Below, piece by piece: positions 1-5,218 of a DNA stretch of 5,218 nt; position 1 is the stretch's first letter, and every line of letters begins with the position of its first letter. The DNA lies in contig JAFQBR010000232.1 in the NCBI GenBank assembly GCA_017399665.1, positions 1 through 5,218 of the forward strand, read 5' to 3'. The notes under the pieces were generated by a model. That model ran no database searches, was not told where the DNA came from, and saw only the letters and a list, made by a program, of their open reading frames with translations. The stretch is from Clostridia bacterium. Its GTDB lineage: Bacteria > Bacillota_A > Clostridia > Christensenellales > Borkfalkiaceae. A program made the position numbers and the translations under genes.

Positions 1-135
1 AGGAGTAAGCTCCTGTTCACCGCCGGGTGTGTTACCGCCACCGCTAGTAGTGCCACCGGTGCCACCACCGCAAGCAAATAAGCAAGGTAACATGAAGCAT
101 AAGCCTAAAATTAAGCAAAGTATTTTTTTAAACAT
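1..135 (-). CDS. Lipoprotein, N-terminal part only (possible solute-binding protein)
   Basis: Only the first 45 codons are present; the gene continues beyond base 1. The translation begins MFKKILCLILGLC, with a short basic start and a hydrophobic stretch. A lipobox L-F-A-C follows, with the lipid-modified cysteine predicted at residue 22. A glycine/threonine-rich linker then reads GGGTGGTTSGGGNTPGG. The start at 135 is supported by a GGAGA ribosome binding site (143-147) 7 bases upstream. The ATG at 142 is rejected because it meets a stop after four codons. The GGGNTPGG linker is nearly the same as that of the 596-residue solute-binding lipoprotein at 294-2084. I therefore infer a second, paralogous binding protein, but no mature-domain sequence is visible to confirm this. 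It lies beyond the terminator at 243-280, so it probably has its own promoter; none is convincing in 136-240. Lipoprotein status is well supported; function is not. Confidence 0.8.
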   Translation of the reverse strand, partial: MFKKILCLILGLCFMLPCLFACGGGTGGTTSGGGNTPGGEQELTP

Positions 136-242
136 TTCGCATTCTCCAAAATTTATTTTTAGCTAGCCATAAGGGCTTTAAAATAACTTATTGCTACCCT
201 TACAGCAAAGCTTATTGTGAAATATATCTGCAATTTAAAGAT

Positions 243-280
243 AAAAAACAGGCAGAATGCGGATTTTTCCGCATTCCGCC
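243..280 (-). terminator. Rho-independent terminator of the LamG/solute-binding operon
   Basis: Read on the minus strand, 280 to 251 forms a 13-bp stem (one G-U pair) of GGCGGAATGCGGA and TCCGCATTCTGCC around an AAAA loop. It is followed by TG and then six Ts (248-243). It begins 13 bases after the stop codon of the solute-binding protein gene. On the plus strand the stem carries an A-C mismatch and is followed by no T-tract, so it acts in the minus direction only. It separates the two-gene operon from the next lipoprotein gene. Confidence 0.92.
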
Positions 281-293
281 GTTAATGTTAAAA

Positions 294-2084
294 TTATGCA
301 GTTCTCTTTGTTACAGTACCGCTCTTAATAAGTGCGTTATATTCTTGTTCCATTTGAGAACCCCTATAAGTGGTGTTGTAAGTTTGAACGTATTTACTCC
401 ATGCTTCTTTCATTGCGTTGCTTACTGTGTAAACCTTAGTCATACCGTCTTCAGCCCAAGTCTTTTCGTCGTATGTCCAAGTTGATTTTAACGTTGCGTT
501 AATCATCATCTTAAGAACTTCCGTATCGAAGAAGTCAGCTGCTGTACCAGCATATTCAGTCATGGTTTCAGTATATAAATCGGGATAGTCAGAAAGAATC
601 ATGCATGCTGCGCTTGCTCTTGCTCTTTCAACTAAAATGTCACCATTTGTTAAAAGTGCTTCTGCTTCGAAAGGAGTTTCGGTTAGGTAGCTTGCGAATG
701 CAGCAAAGTCAGTCCATCTTAAAGCTTGAACGAAACCGTTAGCGTCTGCGTCAACTAGAGTAATCTTTTCTCCGCCTTCGATATCATCTTTCCATTCCCA
801 GTGTTCGCCGTAAACGCCGTAAGTTACAAGTTCAATACCTTCGGGGCTGTGTAAGTATTCCATAAGGTCTAAGCAAGCTTTTCTGCGTTCTTTGCTCATA
901 CCGTTACGGATACACCAACCACGGTAGTATTCTACGTCGCCTTGGCCACCGAAGTCACCGTCTTTACCAGCGGGAGGATCCATAATAAGAATTCTTTCGC
1001 GAGCGCCAGCAATGCTAAGACCTGTGCTTGCCATCATGTTTGCGCTGATAACGTTGTACCAGTTGTGTGCGTACATCATGCCGGCTTTACCGTTAGAGAA
1101 ACCGTCTTGTTTGTTAGAAACTGTGTTTTGAACAACTTCTCTGCTTACGTAGCCTTCACTGATCATCTTGTTTAAGAATGCAGTTGCAAGCATAGCAGGT
1201 TCAGAAGTATTAGTGTTTTTGTAATTGCCATCGCCGTCTTCATCAATCCACATCTTCCATGCTCCGCCGTAAGCAACGTGTAACCATGAATCCATGTCTC
1301 TGTTGGTTTCGGTGATATAACCGTAAGTATCGTCCTTGTTGTTGTTATCGGGATCGTAAAGTGTGAATGCTCTTGCTAAACGATAGAATTTATCAAGAGT
1401 TGTGGGCTCTGTGAATTTGTGTTTTTCTAAAAGTTCGGGTGTAGCTGCTGATGCGTTAGCAATAACACCTTCTTTAACTAGAATGTTAGGTAGCTTGTCG
1501 TTTAAGTTTTTAATCCAGTCACGACGAACGTATAAAGATTTTTCGTTTTGCCACTTAACGGGAATCCACCATAACTTACCGTCTGCGTAAGTTACGTTTT
1601 GTTTCATATAGTCATACTGTTGTAAGTATTCGTATAAGTGAGGATATGTTTCAGCGGTTACGTAGTCAGAAATAGGAAGTATTTCTTCGTCACGAATAAG
1701 GTTATAGAACATTTCGGGATCTACGGGACCGTCTACGATAAACATATCACGTAAGTTACCGTTCGTTCTTTGTAAGTCGATTTGTGTATAGTAAGTTTCA
1801 AGAGCTGTAGAAACAGCTTTGATTTCGCAACCGGCAGCCTTAACTAATTTTTTGTAGATAGGGCTTCTTACTGCTTTAGCGTTGTTGAATTGTTCCCAGT
1901 CGTTACAGAAAAGCTCGATTTCATCAATTTCGCCTTCTGACCAGTCGTTATCAACGGTTGAACCGCCACCGCCGGGGGTGTTACCACCGCCACCGCCGCC
2001 GCAACCGAATGCGGCAGACAGGAGGGTTGCTCCTGTCAAGCCTAGTATTAATAGTTTCTTTAAGATTCCTTTAATGTTTGCCAT
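294..2084 (-). CDS. Extracellular solute-binding lipoprotein (ABC sugar-uptake class, LplA-like)
   Basis: This 596-residue protein is probably the lipid-anchored, substrate-capturing component of an ABC importer for sugars or oligosaccharides. A signal peptide MANIKGILKK plus a hydrophobic stretch ends at cysteine 28. The lipobox A-F-G-C is slightly unusual, lacking Leu at -3. A glycine-rich linker follows (29-41, G6-NTP-G4). The remainder has the length and character of large family-1/LplA-type binding proteins: an ADGKLWWIPVKWQNEKSLYVR segment (167-187), aromatic-rich pockets (WLHVAYGGAWKMW, 267-279) and a late YLHSPEGIEL helix (410-419). Two acidic loops resemble calcium sites: D244-x-D246-x-N248-x3-D252, and D281-x-D283-x-D285-G. 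The ATG at 2084 lies 6 bases after the upstream stop codon, so the gene is co-transcribed and probably translationally coupled to it. No permease or ATPase gene is visible, so substrate and partners are unknown. Class is confident; substrate is not assigned. Confidence 0.88.
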   Translation of the reverse strand: MANIKGILKKLLILGLTGATLLSAAFGCGGGGGGNTPGGGGSTVDNDWSEGEIDEIELFCNDWEQFNNAKAVRSPIYKKLVKAAGCEIKAVSTALETYYTQIDLQRTNGNLRDMFIVDGPVDPEMFYNLIRDEEILPISDYVTAETYPHLYEYLQQYDYMKQNVTYADGKLWWIPVKWQNEKSLYVRRDWIKNLNDKLPNILVKEGVIANASAATPELLEKHKFTEPTTLDKFYRLARAFTLYDPDNNNKDDTYGYITETNRDMDSWLHVAYGGAWKMWIDEDGDGNYKNTNTSEPAMLATAFLNKMISEGYVSREVVQNTVSNKQDGFSNGKAGMMYAHNWYNVISANMMASTGLSIAGARERILIMDPPAGKDGDFGGQGDVEYYRGWCIRNGMSKERRKACLDLMEYLHSPEGIELVTYGVYGEHWEWKDDIEGGEKITLVDADANGFVQALRWTDFAAFASYLTETPFEAEALLTNGDILVERARASAACMILSDYPDLYTETMTEYAGTAADFFDTEVLKMMINATLKSTWTYDEKTWAEDGMTKVYTVSNAMKEAWSKYVQTYNTTYRGSQMEQEYNALIKSGTVTKRTA

Positions 2085-2090
2085 ATTAAA

Positions 2091-4898
2091 TTAGTCTTCC
2101 TTTCTTGATTTTCTTGCAACGAATAATGCTGCGGGTAATAAGAATAAACCTAAGAAACCAGCTGCTGACATGCTTGATTTACAAGATTTAACAGGTTCAG
2201 TTTCAACAGGAACTTCTTCAAATTCTGCGTATACTTCGATATCTTCGTTACCTGTGATTGTGTAAGAGTAAACGCCTTCTTCATCTGCGAAGATTTCCAT
2301 ACCGTCTACTTCTAATAAAGAAAGCTTATAGCCCTTAGCAGGAGTGATAGTGAAGGTAACTGTTTCGCCTAACTTAGCAGCTTCCTTGCTTGCTACAACT
2401 GTACCGTTAACGATTTCTTCATCAATGATGATTGCGCGGTCTAATTCAGCAACTTCAACTTCTTGTCTGATTTCAGTAATACCTTCAAGAGCGCATGCCC
2501 AACCGATATTGCTTGCATCTACTTCGCCTACAACGTAGTATTTACCGTCTTCAGCCTTTTCGATTCTCTTCCAGCTGATAGCAACTGAAATGTTTGTACC
2601 GTTTTCTAGAACTGCGTTTGCAGTAGCGTCGTTAACACGGTTGATGATTTGTGTATTTGTTAATTTATCGTTTAAGGGTTTAGATAAAACTTCGCCAGCA
2701 AATACGGGAACGGGAGAGATAGAAGTAATAACTTCGCCGTTTAAATCACTTCCTAATACAACGCCCTTCTTCCAGTATGCGTTAGATTGTTCAGCTGTCA
2801 TTGCAAAGTTGTAGATTGATACGTTATCAATGTAACCCTTGAAGAAGCAGTAACCGTTACCCCATACACATGCGCCACCGATAGAGAAGCTCATGTTAGC
2901 GTCGTTAACGTTCCAATCAGCAGGACATTCGTAATTAGCAACTTGTACACCGTCAACGTATACGTTTAAGAAAGCGCCGGGACGAACACTTAGTGTTACG
3001 TTGTGCATTCTATCTGTAACGTCGTTTGCAACAGCAGGTGTCCAGTAAATTTGAGGTGCGCCCTTATCGTCTTTAGTAATGCCTTGTGCGCCCATTCTTA
3101 GAACTTTGCTGTTCTTACCTGTTAAGAACCAACAAGCCTTTGTGGGATTCCATTCGTTAAAGCCGAAACCAACGGGAGCTTGCCAATCGCCAGCAACTAA
3201 CGTGCCGTCGCCAGTTTTTTGCATTTGGAAGTTAAGAGTGAAGCCGTTATCTAACGTATCACTTACGTCTTCCATAGCGGGAAGTGTTAAGCAGTCGTCA
3301 CCGTCAACGTATAATTTACCGTCAACGATTGTACCCATACCACGTGGGTTAGATGTGTCGCCACCTTCAACAGCAGCAGCTTGTAGGTTGTATTTACCCA
3401 TAGAGTCTTTACCAATGTTTTCAGGATCGTCAAATTCCCATTTTGCAACGGGAGCAAACTTAAGACCTTCTGTGGGAACTTCTACGTCAAGAGCAAGTTG
3501 AACCTTGCCAATGTTCTGTTCGTTTACGATTACGTCTGCGAAAGCAACGTAGTCACCTAAAGTGATAGATAATTCTGCAAAAGTTACTTCTGCGTCAACA
3601 GTTTCGTCGTTGGGAAGAGTTACTGTAACAGTTGCTTTGTTGATAGCAGCTAAAATAGCTTCATTTGTCATGCTTGCATCGATTGCTGCATTTAAAACTT
3701 CGCCAGCAAATACGGGTTCGCCAATAGCTTTAACCTTTAGAACTTCTAGTTCGTGTTTAACTGTGTTACCAATGTTATTGATAACGCCCATACCTTCGGT
3801 TGTGTATTCACCGATTGCATAGTAACGTTCGCCTTCTTTTACAACCTTTTTCCAAGTTAAAGCAACGTCAGTTTTGCTTGTGTCAGATAAGGTTAAACGT
3901 GCTTTTGCTGTGTTTAGTAAAGCAAACATTTCTTCCGTCTTCATTGTTTCAAATAATGCAGTTGAAGTTTCTTCTGCTTCAAAAACAGCTTCTGCTTTAA
4001 GAACTTCTTTAATATCGCTAAAGTCATCAGTTGTGATAAAGCCGTTTGTTTGGTATGCTACAGCAGAGGTTTCGTCCATAGCAAAGTCGAATATTTGAAC
4101 GTTACGAACTGCGCCGTTTGAGCTGTATGCGCCGTTTCCGTTATATTCAGCACCGATAGCAAATTTAGCACTACCGCTGTTGATATTCCAATCTTCAGCA
4201 AGTATAGAAGGTAATTTGTTACTATCTTTCCATTGCTTACCGTTAACGAATACCATTAGCTTACCGCCGGGCTTAACAGAAATAACCATCTTTTGGTATG
4301 TTGTACCTGCATCGCCGTTAACAGCGCCACAGTTTTGGAACCATGCGTTGTCCCAAATTACACCAGCTGTTGTGCCAAAACAGTTAAAACCAACGTTGTT
4401 TAAAGAAGCACCGCTAGCCATAGGTTGAAGGCTTAAATTATTGCCATTTGGATTGCAACCACCCCAACCAATTAACGTAGACCAAGTAGAAAGACCACCG
4501 TGGTTTTGGAATTCAAAAGCTAAAGTAAATGCAGAAAGGTTAGCAAATGGATCTGCGCCTTCTGTATTTGTTAAGCAGTAACCTGGAGCGGCAGGTGTGT
4601 TGTTACCAGAATGGAACGTTACACCACCGTTCACGGTATCAATAGTACCGTCAGCCATAAGTTCGCCTGTTCCGCCTGCAACCCAGTATCTACCGAACTC
4701 TAGGTCGTAATTGCCCATAGAGTCTTTACCGTGATTTTCGGCATCTTTAAATTCGTATTTTGCAATAGGGTTAATAACTGTTGCTTCAGAAGCCACTGCG
4801 GGTTCGTCAGCATTAGCTGTTAACACTGCACCTACTGAAGAGATGCTCATCATTACCACTGCACAAGCAAGTGATAAACTGCGCCAAAATTTTTTCAT
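2091..4898 (-). CDS. Secreted surface protein with two LamG, three Ig-like and one InlB-B-like domain
   Basis: A 935-residue exported protein, probably a wall- or membrane-anchored glycan-binding or adhesive factor. A signal peptide (1-30, predicted cut after TANA) precedes a LamG/concanavalin-like jelly-roll domain (about 43-288). It opens with PIAKYEF and carries the strand motifs GGKLMVFVNG (211-220) and VRNVQIFDFAM (264-274). Two Ig-like modules follow (about 298-388 and 389-474). A second LamG domain (about 482-712) has the matching motifs PVAKWEF, LNVYVDG and IDNVSIYNFAM. A third Ig-like module spans about 721-818. A repeat resembling the divergent InlB-B family (about 826-895: NGTV, GETVTFTITPAKGY, YAEFEE) comes next. 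The C-terminus has SCKSS (905-909), a hydrophobic span (911-928) and a basic tail RKSRKED. No LPxTG motif or glycosidase catalytic domain is recognised. The start is supported by GGAGG (4909-4913). It is the first gene of an operon with the solute-binding lipoprotein. Domain calls come from motif reading; ligand unknown. Confidence 0.88.
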   Translation of the reverse strand: MKKFWRSLSLACAVVMMSISSVGAVLTANADEPAVASEATVINPIAKYEFKDAENHGKDSMGNYDLEFGRYWVAGGTGELMADGTIDTVNGGVTFHSGNNTPAAPGYCLTNTEGADPFANLSAFTLAFEFQNHGGLSTWSTLIGWGGCNPNGNNLSLQPMASGASLNNVGFNCFGTTAGVIWDNAWFQNCGAVNGDAGTTYQKMVISVKPGGKLMVFVNGKQWKDSNKLPSILAEDWNINSGSAKFAIGAEYNGNGAYSSNGAVRNVQIFDFAMDETSAVAYQTNGFITTDDFSDIKEVLKAEAVFEAEETSTALFETMKTEEMFALLNTAKARLTLSDTSKTDVALTWKKVVKEGERYYAIGEYTTEGMGVINNIGNTVKHELEVLKVKAIGEPVFAGEVLNAAIDASMTNEAILAAINKATVTVTLPNDETVDAEVTFAELSITLGDYVAFADVIVNEQNIGKVQLALDVEVPTEGLKFAPVAKWEFDDPENIGKDSMGKYNLQAAAVEGGDTSNPRGMGTIVDGKLYVDGDDCLTLPAMEDVSDTLDNGFTLNFQMQKTGDGTLVAGDWQAPVGFGFNEWNPTKACWFLTGKNSKVLRMGAQGITKDDKGAPQIYWTPAVANDVTDRMHNVTLSVRPGAFLNVYVDGVQVANYECPADWNVNDANMSFSIGGACVWGNGYCFFKGYIDNVSIYNFAMTAEQSNAYWKKGVVLGSDLNGEVITSISPVPVFAGEVLSKPLNDKLTNTQIINRVNDATANAVLENGTNISVAISWKRIEKAEDGKYYVVGEVDASNIGWACALEGITEIRQEVEVAELDRAIIIDEEIVNGTVVASKEAAKLGETVTFTITPAKGYKLSLLEVDGMEIFADEEGVYSYTITGNEDIEVYAEFEEVPVETEPVKSCKSSMSAAGFLGLFLLPAALFVARKSRKED
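2096..2102 (-). promoter_or_regulatory. Ribosome binding site embedded in the preceding gene
   Basis: On the minus strand AAGGAAG lies 11 bases before the ATG at 2084. It falls within the Lys-Glu-Asp codons that end the LamG protein (AAG GAA GAC TAA). Spacing is a little long and the match to AGGAGG imperfect. Its position inside the upstream reading frame suggests that ribosomes finishing the LamG gene help start the solute-binding gene. Confidence 0.65.
2685..2708. repeat. 24-bp direct repeat inside the LamG gene, copy 1
   Basis: This 24-base stretch is identical to 3693-3716. It encodes the PVFAGEVL motif at the start of the third Ig-like module (residues about 730-737). The exact nucleotide identity points to duplication of the Ig-like module within the gene. 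Confidence 0.85.
3397..3413. repeat. 17-bp direct repeat inside the LamG gene, copy 1
   Basis: CCCATAGAGTCTTTACC here is identical to 4714-4730. It encodes the GKDSMG motif near the start of the second LamG domain; the other copy encodes the same motif in the first LamG domain. It supports descent of the two LamG domains from one ancestor. Confidence 0.85.
3693..3716. repeat. 24-bp direct repeat inside the LamG gene, copy 2
   Basis: Identical to 2685-2708. It encodes PVFAGEVL at residues about 395-402, the first strand of the second Ig-like module. Confidence 0.85.
4714..4730. repeat. 17-bp direct repeat inside the LamG gene, copy 2
   Basis: Identical to 3397-3413. It encodes GKDSMG at residues about 57-62 of the first LamG domain. 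Confidence 0.85.
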
Positions 4899-4908
4899 TT
4901 TGCACTTT

Positions 4909-4913
4909 CCTCC
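4909..4913 (-). promoter_or_regulatory. Ribosome binding site of the LamG gene
   Basis: GGAGG on the minus strand, within TTGGAGGAAAG, lies 10 bases before the ATG at 4898. It is the strongest ribosome binding site in the window and fixes this start, which is followed directly by a clear signal peptide. Confidence 0.85.
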
Positions 4914-5020
4914 AAAAATGATTTTTATTCAACGTGTTTTCACGTTTAATCCTTGTTTCCGTCTTTTGCTTTATTTTTTTAGCAAAAACTTGTTTTACAC
5001 TTTTAAAAAAAGCGTTATTT

Positions 5021-5026
5021 ACTATA
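5021..5026 (-). promoter_or_regulatory. Possible -10 element (TATAGT) for the LamG operon
   Basis: On the minus strand TATAGT matches the -10 consensus at five of six positions. It would place transcription start near 5014, giving a leader of about 115 bases before the LamG ATG. No good -35 hexamer lies 16-18 bases upstream. The palindrome AAGGTATACCTT would sit just upstream of it, between -35 and -10, a usual place for a repressor or activator site. Confidence 0.3.
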
Positions 5027-5029
5027 ATT

Positions 5030-5041
5030 AAGGTATACCTT
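5030..5041. promoter_or_regulatory. Operator-like 12-bp palindrome, left copy
   Basis: AAGGTATACCTT is a perfect two-fold palindrome lying next to both -10-like hexamers. A dimeric transcription factor could bind it. The binding protein is not encoded in the window and the family cannot be named. Its twin at 5155-5166 lies 125 bp away, centre to centre. Confidence 0.4.
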
Positions 5042-5050
5042 TTTTGACTG

Positions 5051-5082
5051 CGCCTGTTTTTTATTACAGGCGTTGTTTTTTT
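5051..5082 (+). terminator. Plus-strand Rho-independent terminator in the centre of the inverted repeat
   Basis: On the plus strand CGCCTGT (5051-5057) pairs with ACAGGCG (5066-5072) across an 8-base loop. TTGTTTTTTT follows to 5082. On the minus strand the same stem is followed by CAGTC and As, so transcription toward the LamG gene should not stop here. Any transcript starting at the plus-strand TATAAT in the left arm would end here after roughly 45-50 bases. Confidence 0.75.
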
Positions 5083-5087
5083 GTCAA
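5060..5087 (-). promoter_or_regulatory. Possible promoter with perfect -35 in the centre segment
   Basis: On the minus strand a perfect TTGACA (5087-5082) is followed after 16 bases by AATAAA (5065-5060), a four-of-six match to the -10 consensus. It points to the LamG gene. The -10 overlaps the terminator stem loop, and the region is rich in A and T runs, so a chance match is possible. Confidence 0.3.
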
Positions 5088-5154
5088 AAAACACAAAAAA
5101 GCCTTCTAGACAGCCTTCGTTTACCTAAATAATACCGAAAACTGCCCTATAAAA

Positions 5155-5166
5155 AAGGTATACCTT
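5155..5166. promoter_or_regulatory. Operator-like 12-bp palindrome, right copy
   Basis: Second AAGGTATACCTT. Because the palindrome is symmetric, both copies present the same face to a binding protein despite lying in opposite arms. Confidence 0.4.
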
Positions 5167-5167
5167 A

Positions 5168-5173
5168 ATTATA
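5168..5173 (-). promoter_or_regulatory. Possible -10 element (TATAAT) pointing to the LamG operon
   Basis: On the minus strand TATAAT matches the -10 consensus exactly, with the palindrome overlapping the expected start site. The hexamer 17 bases upstream, CTTTTA, is a poor -35. If used, the transcript would cross the whole centre and left arm, and its leader would contain the left-arm sequence. The twin in the left arm (plus strand, 5023-5028) points the other way, into the terminator. Confidence 0.3.
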
Positions 5174-5218
5174 GTAAATAACGCTTTTTTTAAAAGTGTA
5201 AAACAAGTTTTTGCTAAA

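Larger units (their letters stand above)
4978..5045. repeat. Long inverted repeat, left arm
   Basis: These 68 bases are the exact reverse complement of 5151-5218, with no mismatch; pairing breaks at 5046/5150. The arms are centred on 5098. The arm holds a TATAAT hexamer on the plus strand (5023-5028), an overlapping TATAGT on the minus strand (5026-5021) and the 12-bp palindrome AAGGTATACCTT. It might extend further left than 4978, but the matching bases on the other side are outside the window. Confidence 0.95.
4899..5218. other. 320-bp AT-rich non-coding control region
   Basis: No credible gene lies here. From the LamG start outward it holds a ribosome binding site, about 60 bp of AT-rich leader, and the left arm of a 68-bp perfect inverted repeat. 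A 105-bp centre containing a plus-strand terminator follows, then the right arm, which is cut by the window end. All promoter signals for the LamG/solute-binding operon must lie in this stretch or beyond it. Confidence 0.8.
5151..5218. repeat. Long inverted repeat, right arm (cut by window end)
   Basis: Exact reverse complement of 4978-5045. It is still matching at the last base of the window, so its true end is unseen. The arm carries the mirrored palindrome and mirrored -10-like hexamers. Both a real repeat and a fold-back assembly artefact would look like this. Confidence 0.95.

Noticed and set aside
136..240. Promoter and small hairpins (191-195 with 204-208; AGCC/GGCT near 165-178) upstream of the partial lipoprotein
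   Set aside because: The candidate hexamers (for example TTGCTG with TATTTT) match at only three to four positions, and the stems are 4-5 bp; chance is the simplest explanation.
942..1175. Plus-strand open frames antisense to the solute-binding protein
   Set aside because: They are mirror frames of a well-supported gene with no protein features of their own.
3079..3501. Plus-strand open frame of 140 codons
   Set aside because: Lies entirely antisense to the second LamG domain; no recognisable domain, and serine/proline-rich composition as expected from the complementary strand.
4813..5094. Minus-strand open frame of 93 codons overlapping the LamG gene start and its upstream region
   Set aside because: It overlaps the signal-peptide coding part in another frame, runs through the terminator and the inverted-repeat arm, has a composition typical of AT-rich non-coding DNA (many Lys, Asn, Phe) and lacks a convincing ribosome binding site.
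5101..5120. GCCTTC direct repeat around TCTAGA as an attachment or recombination site
   Set aside because: Six-base repeats are common by chance, and no integrase or further symmetry supports a site here.
4899..5150. Riboswitch or T-box leader ahead of the LamG gene
   Set aside because: No conserved riboswitch or T-box motif recognised, and no terminator reads toward the gene in this orientation.
4978..5218. Miniature transposable element (MITE) bounded by the inverted repeats
   Set aside because: The right end is outside the window, so no target-site duplication can be tested, and no transposase is visible; kept only as an alternative reading of the repeat.

Overview
The window is a low-to-moderate GC bacterial segment with every supportable gene on the minus strand. 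AGGAGG-type ribosome binding sites, lipoproteins with glycine-rich linkers after the lipid-anchored cysteine, an LplA-like extracellular solute-binding protein and a large secreted LamG/Ig-like protein with a C-terminal membrane anchor together suggest an anaerobic, probably gut-associated Bacillota (Clostridia-like) cell. This placement is inferred from protein style; no rRNA or other taxonomic marker is present.

Layout in the direction of transcription (right to left). (1) 4899-5218 is an AT-rich non-coding region. It is dominated by a perfect 68-bp inverted repeat (4978-5045 and 5151-5218) around a 105-bp centre. Each arm carries -10-like hexamers beside a 12-bp palindrome, AAGGTATACCTT. 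The centre holds a terminator that reads only on the plus strand. The right arm runs off the window edge, so its full extent is unknown. (2) 2091-4898 encodes a 935-residue secreted, cell-surface multidomain protein: signal peptide, LamG, two Ig-like modules, a second LamG, a third Ig-like module, an InlB-B-like repeat and a C-terminal anchor. (3) Six bases later, 294-2084 encodes a 596-residue lipoprotein of the ABC-type sugar/oligosaccharide-binding class. Its ribosome binding site lies inside the last codons of the upstream gene. (4) A strong Rho-independent terminator at 243-280 closes this two-gene operon. (5) 1-135 is the beginning of a second lipoprotein with a very similar glycine-rich linker, cut by the window edge.

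Together the operon looks like a carbohydrate-capture unit: a surface-anchored LamG protein that could bind glycans, and a membrane-tethered binding protein that could take up released sugars or oligosaccharides. No permease, ATPase, glycosidase or regulator gene is in the window, so substrate and transport partner are unknown. The most unusual element is the long inverted repeat upstream of the surface-protein gene. It could be an invertible or looping control region, a mobile-element remnant, or an assembly fold-back artefact; the sequence alone cannot decide.
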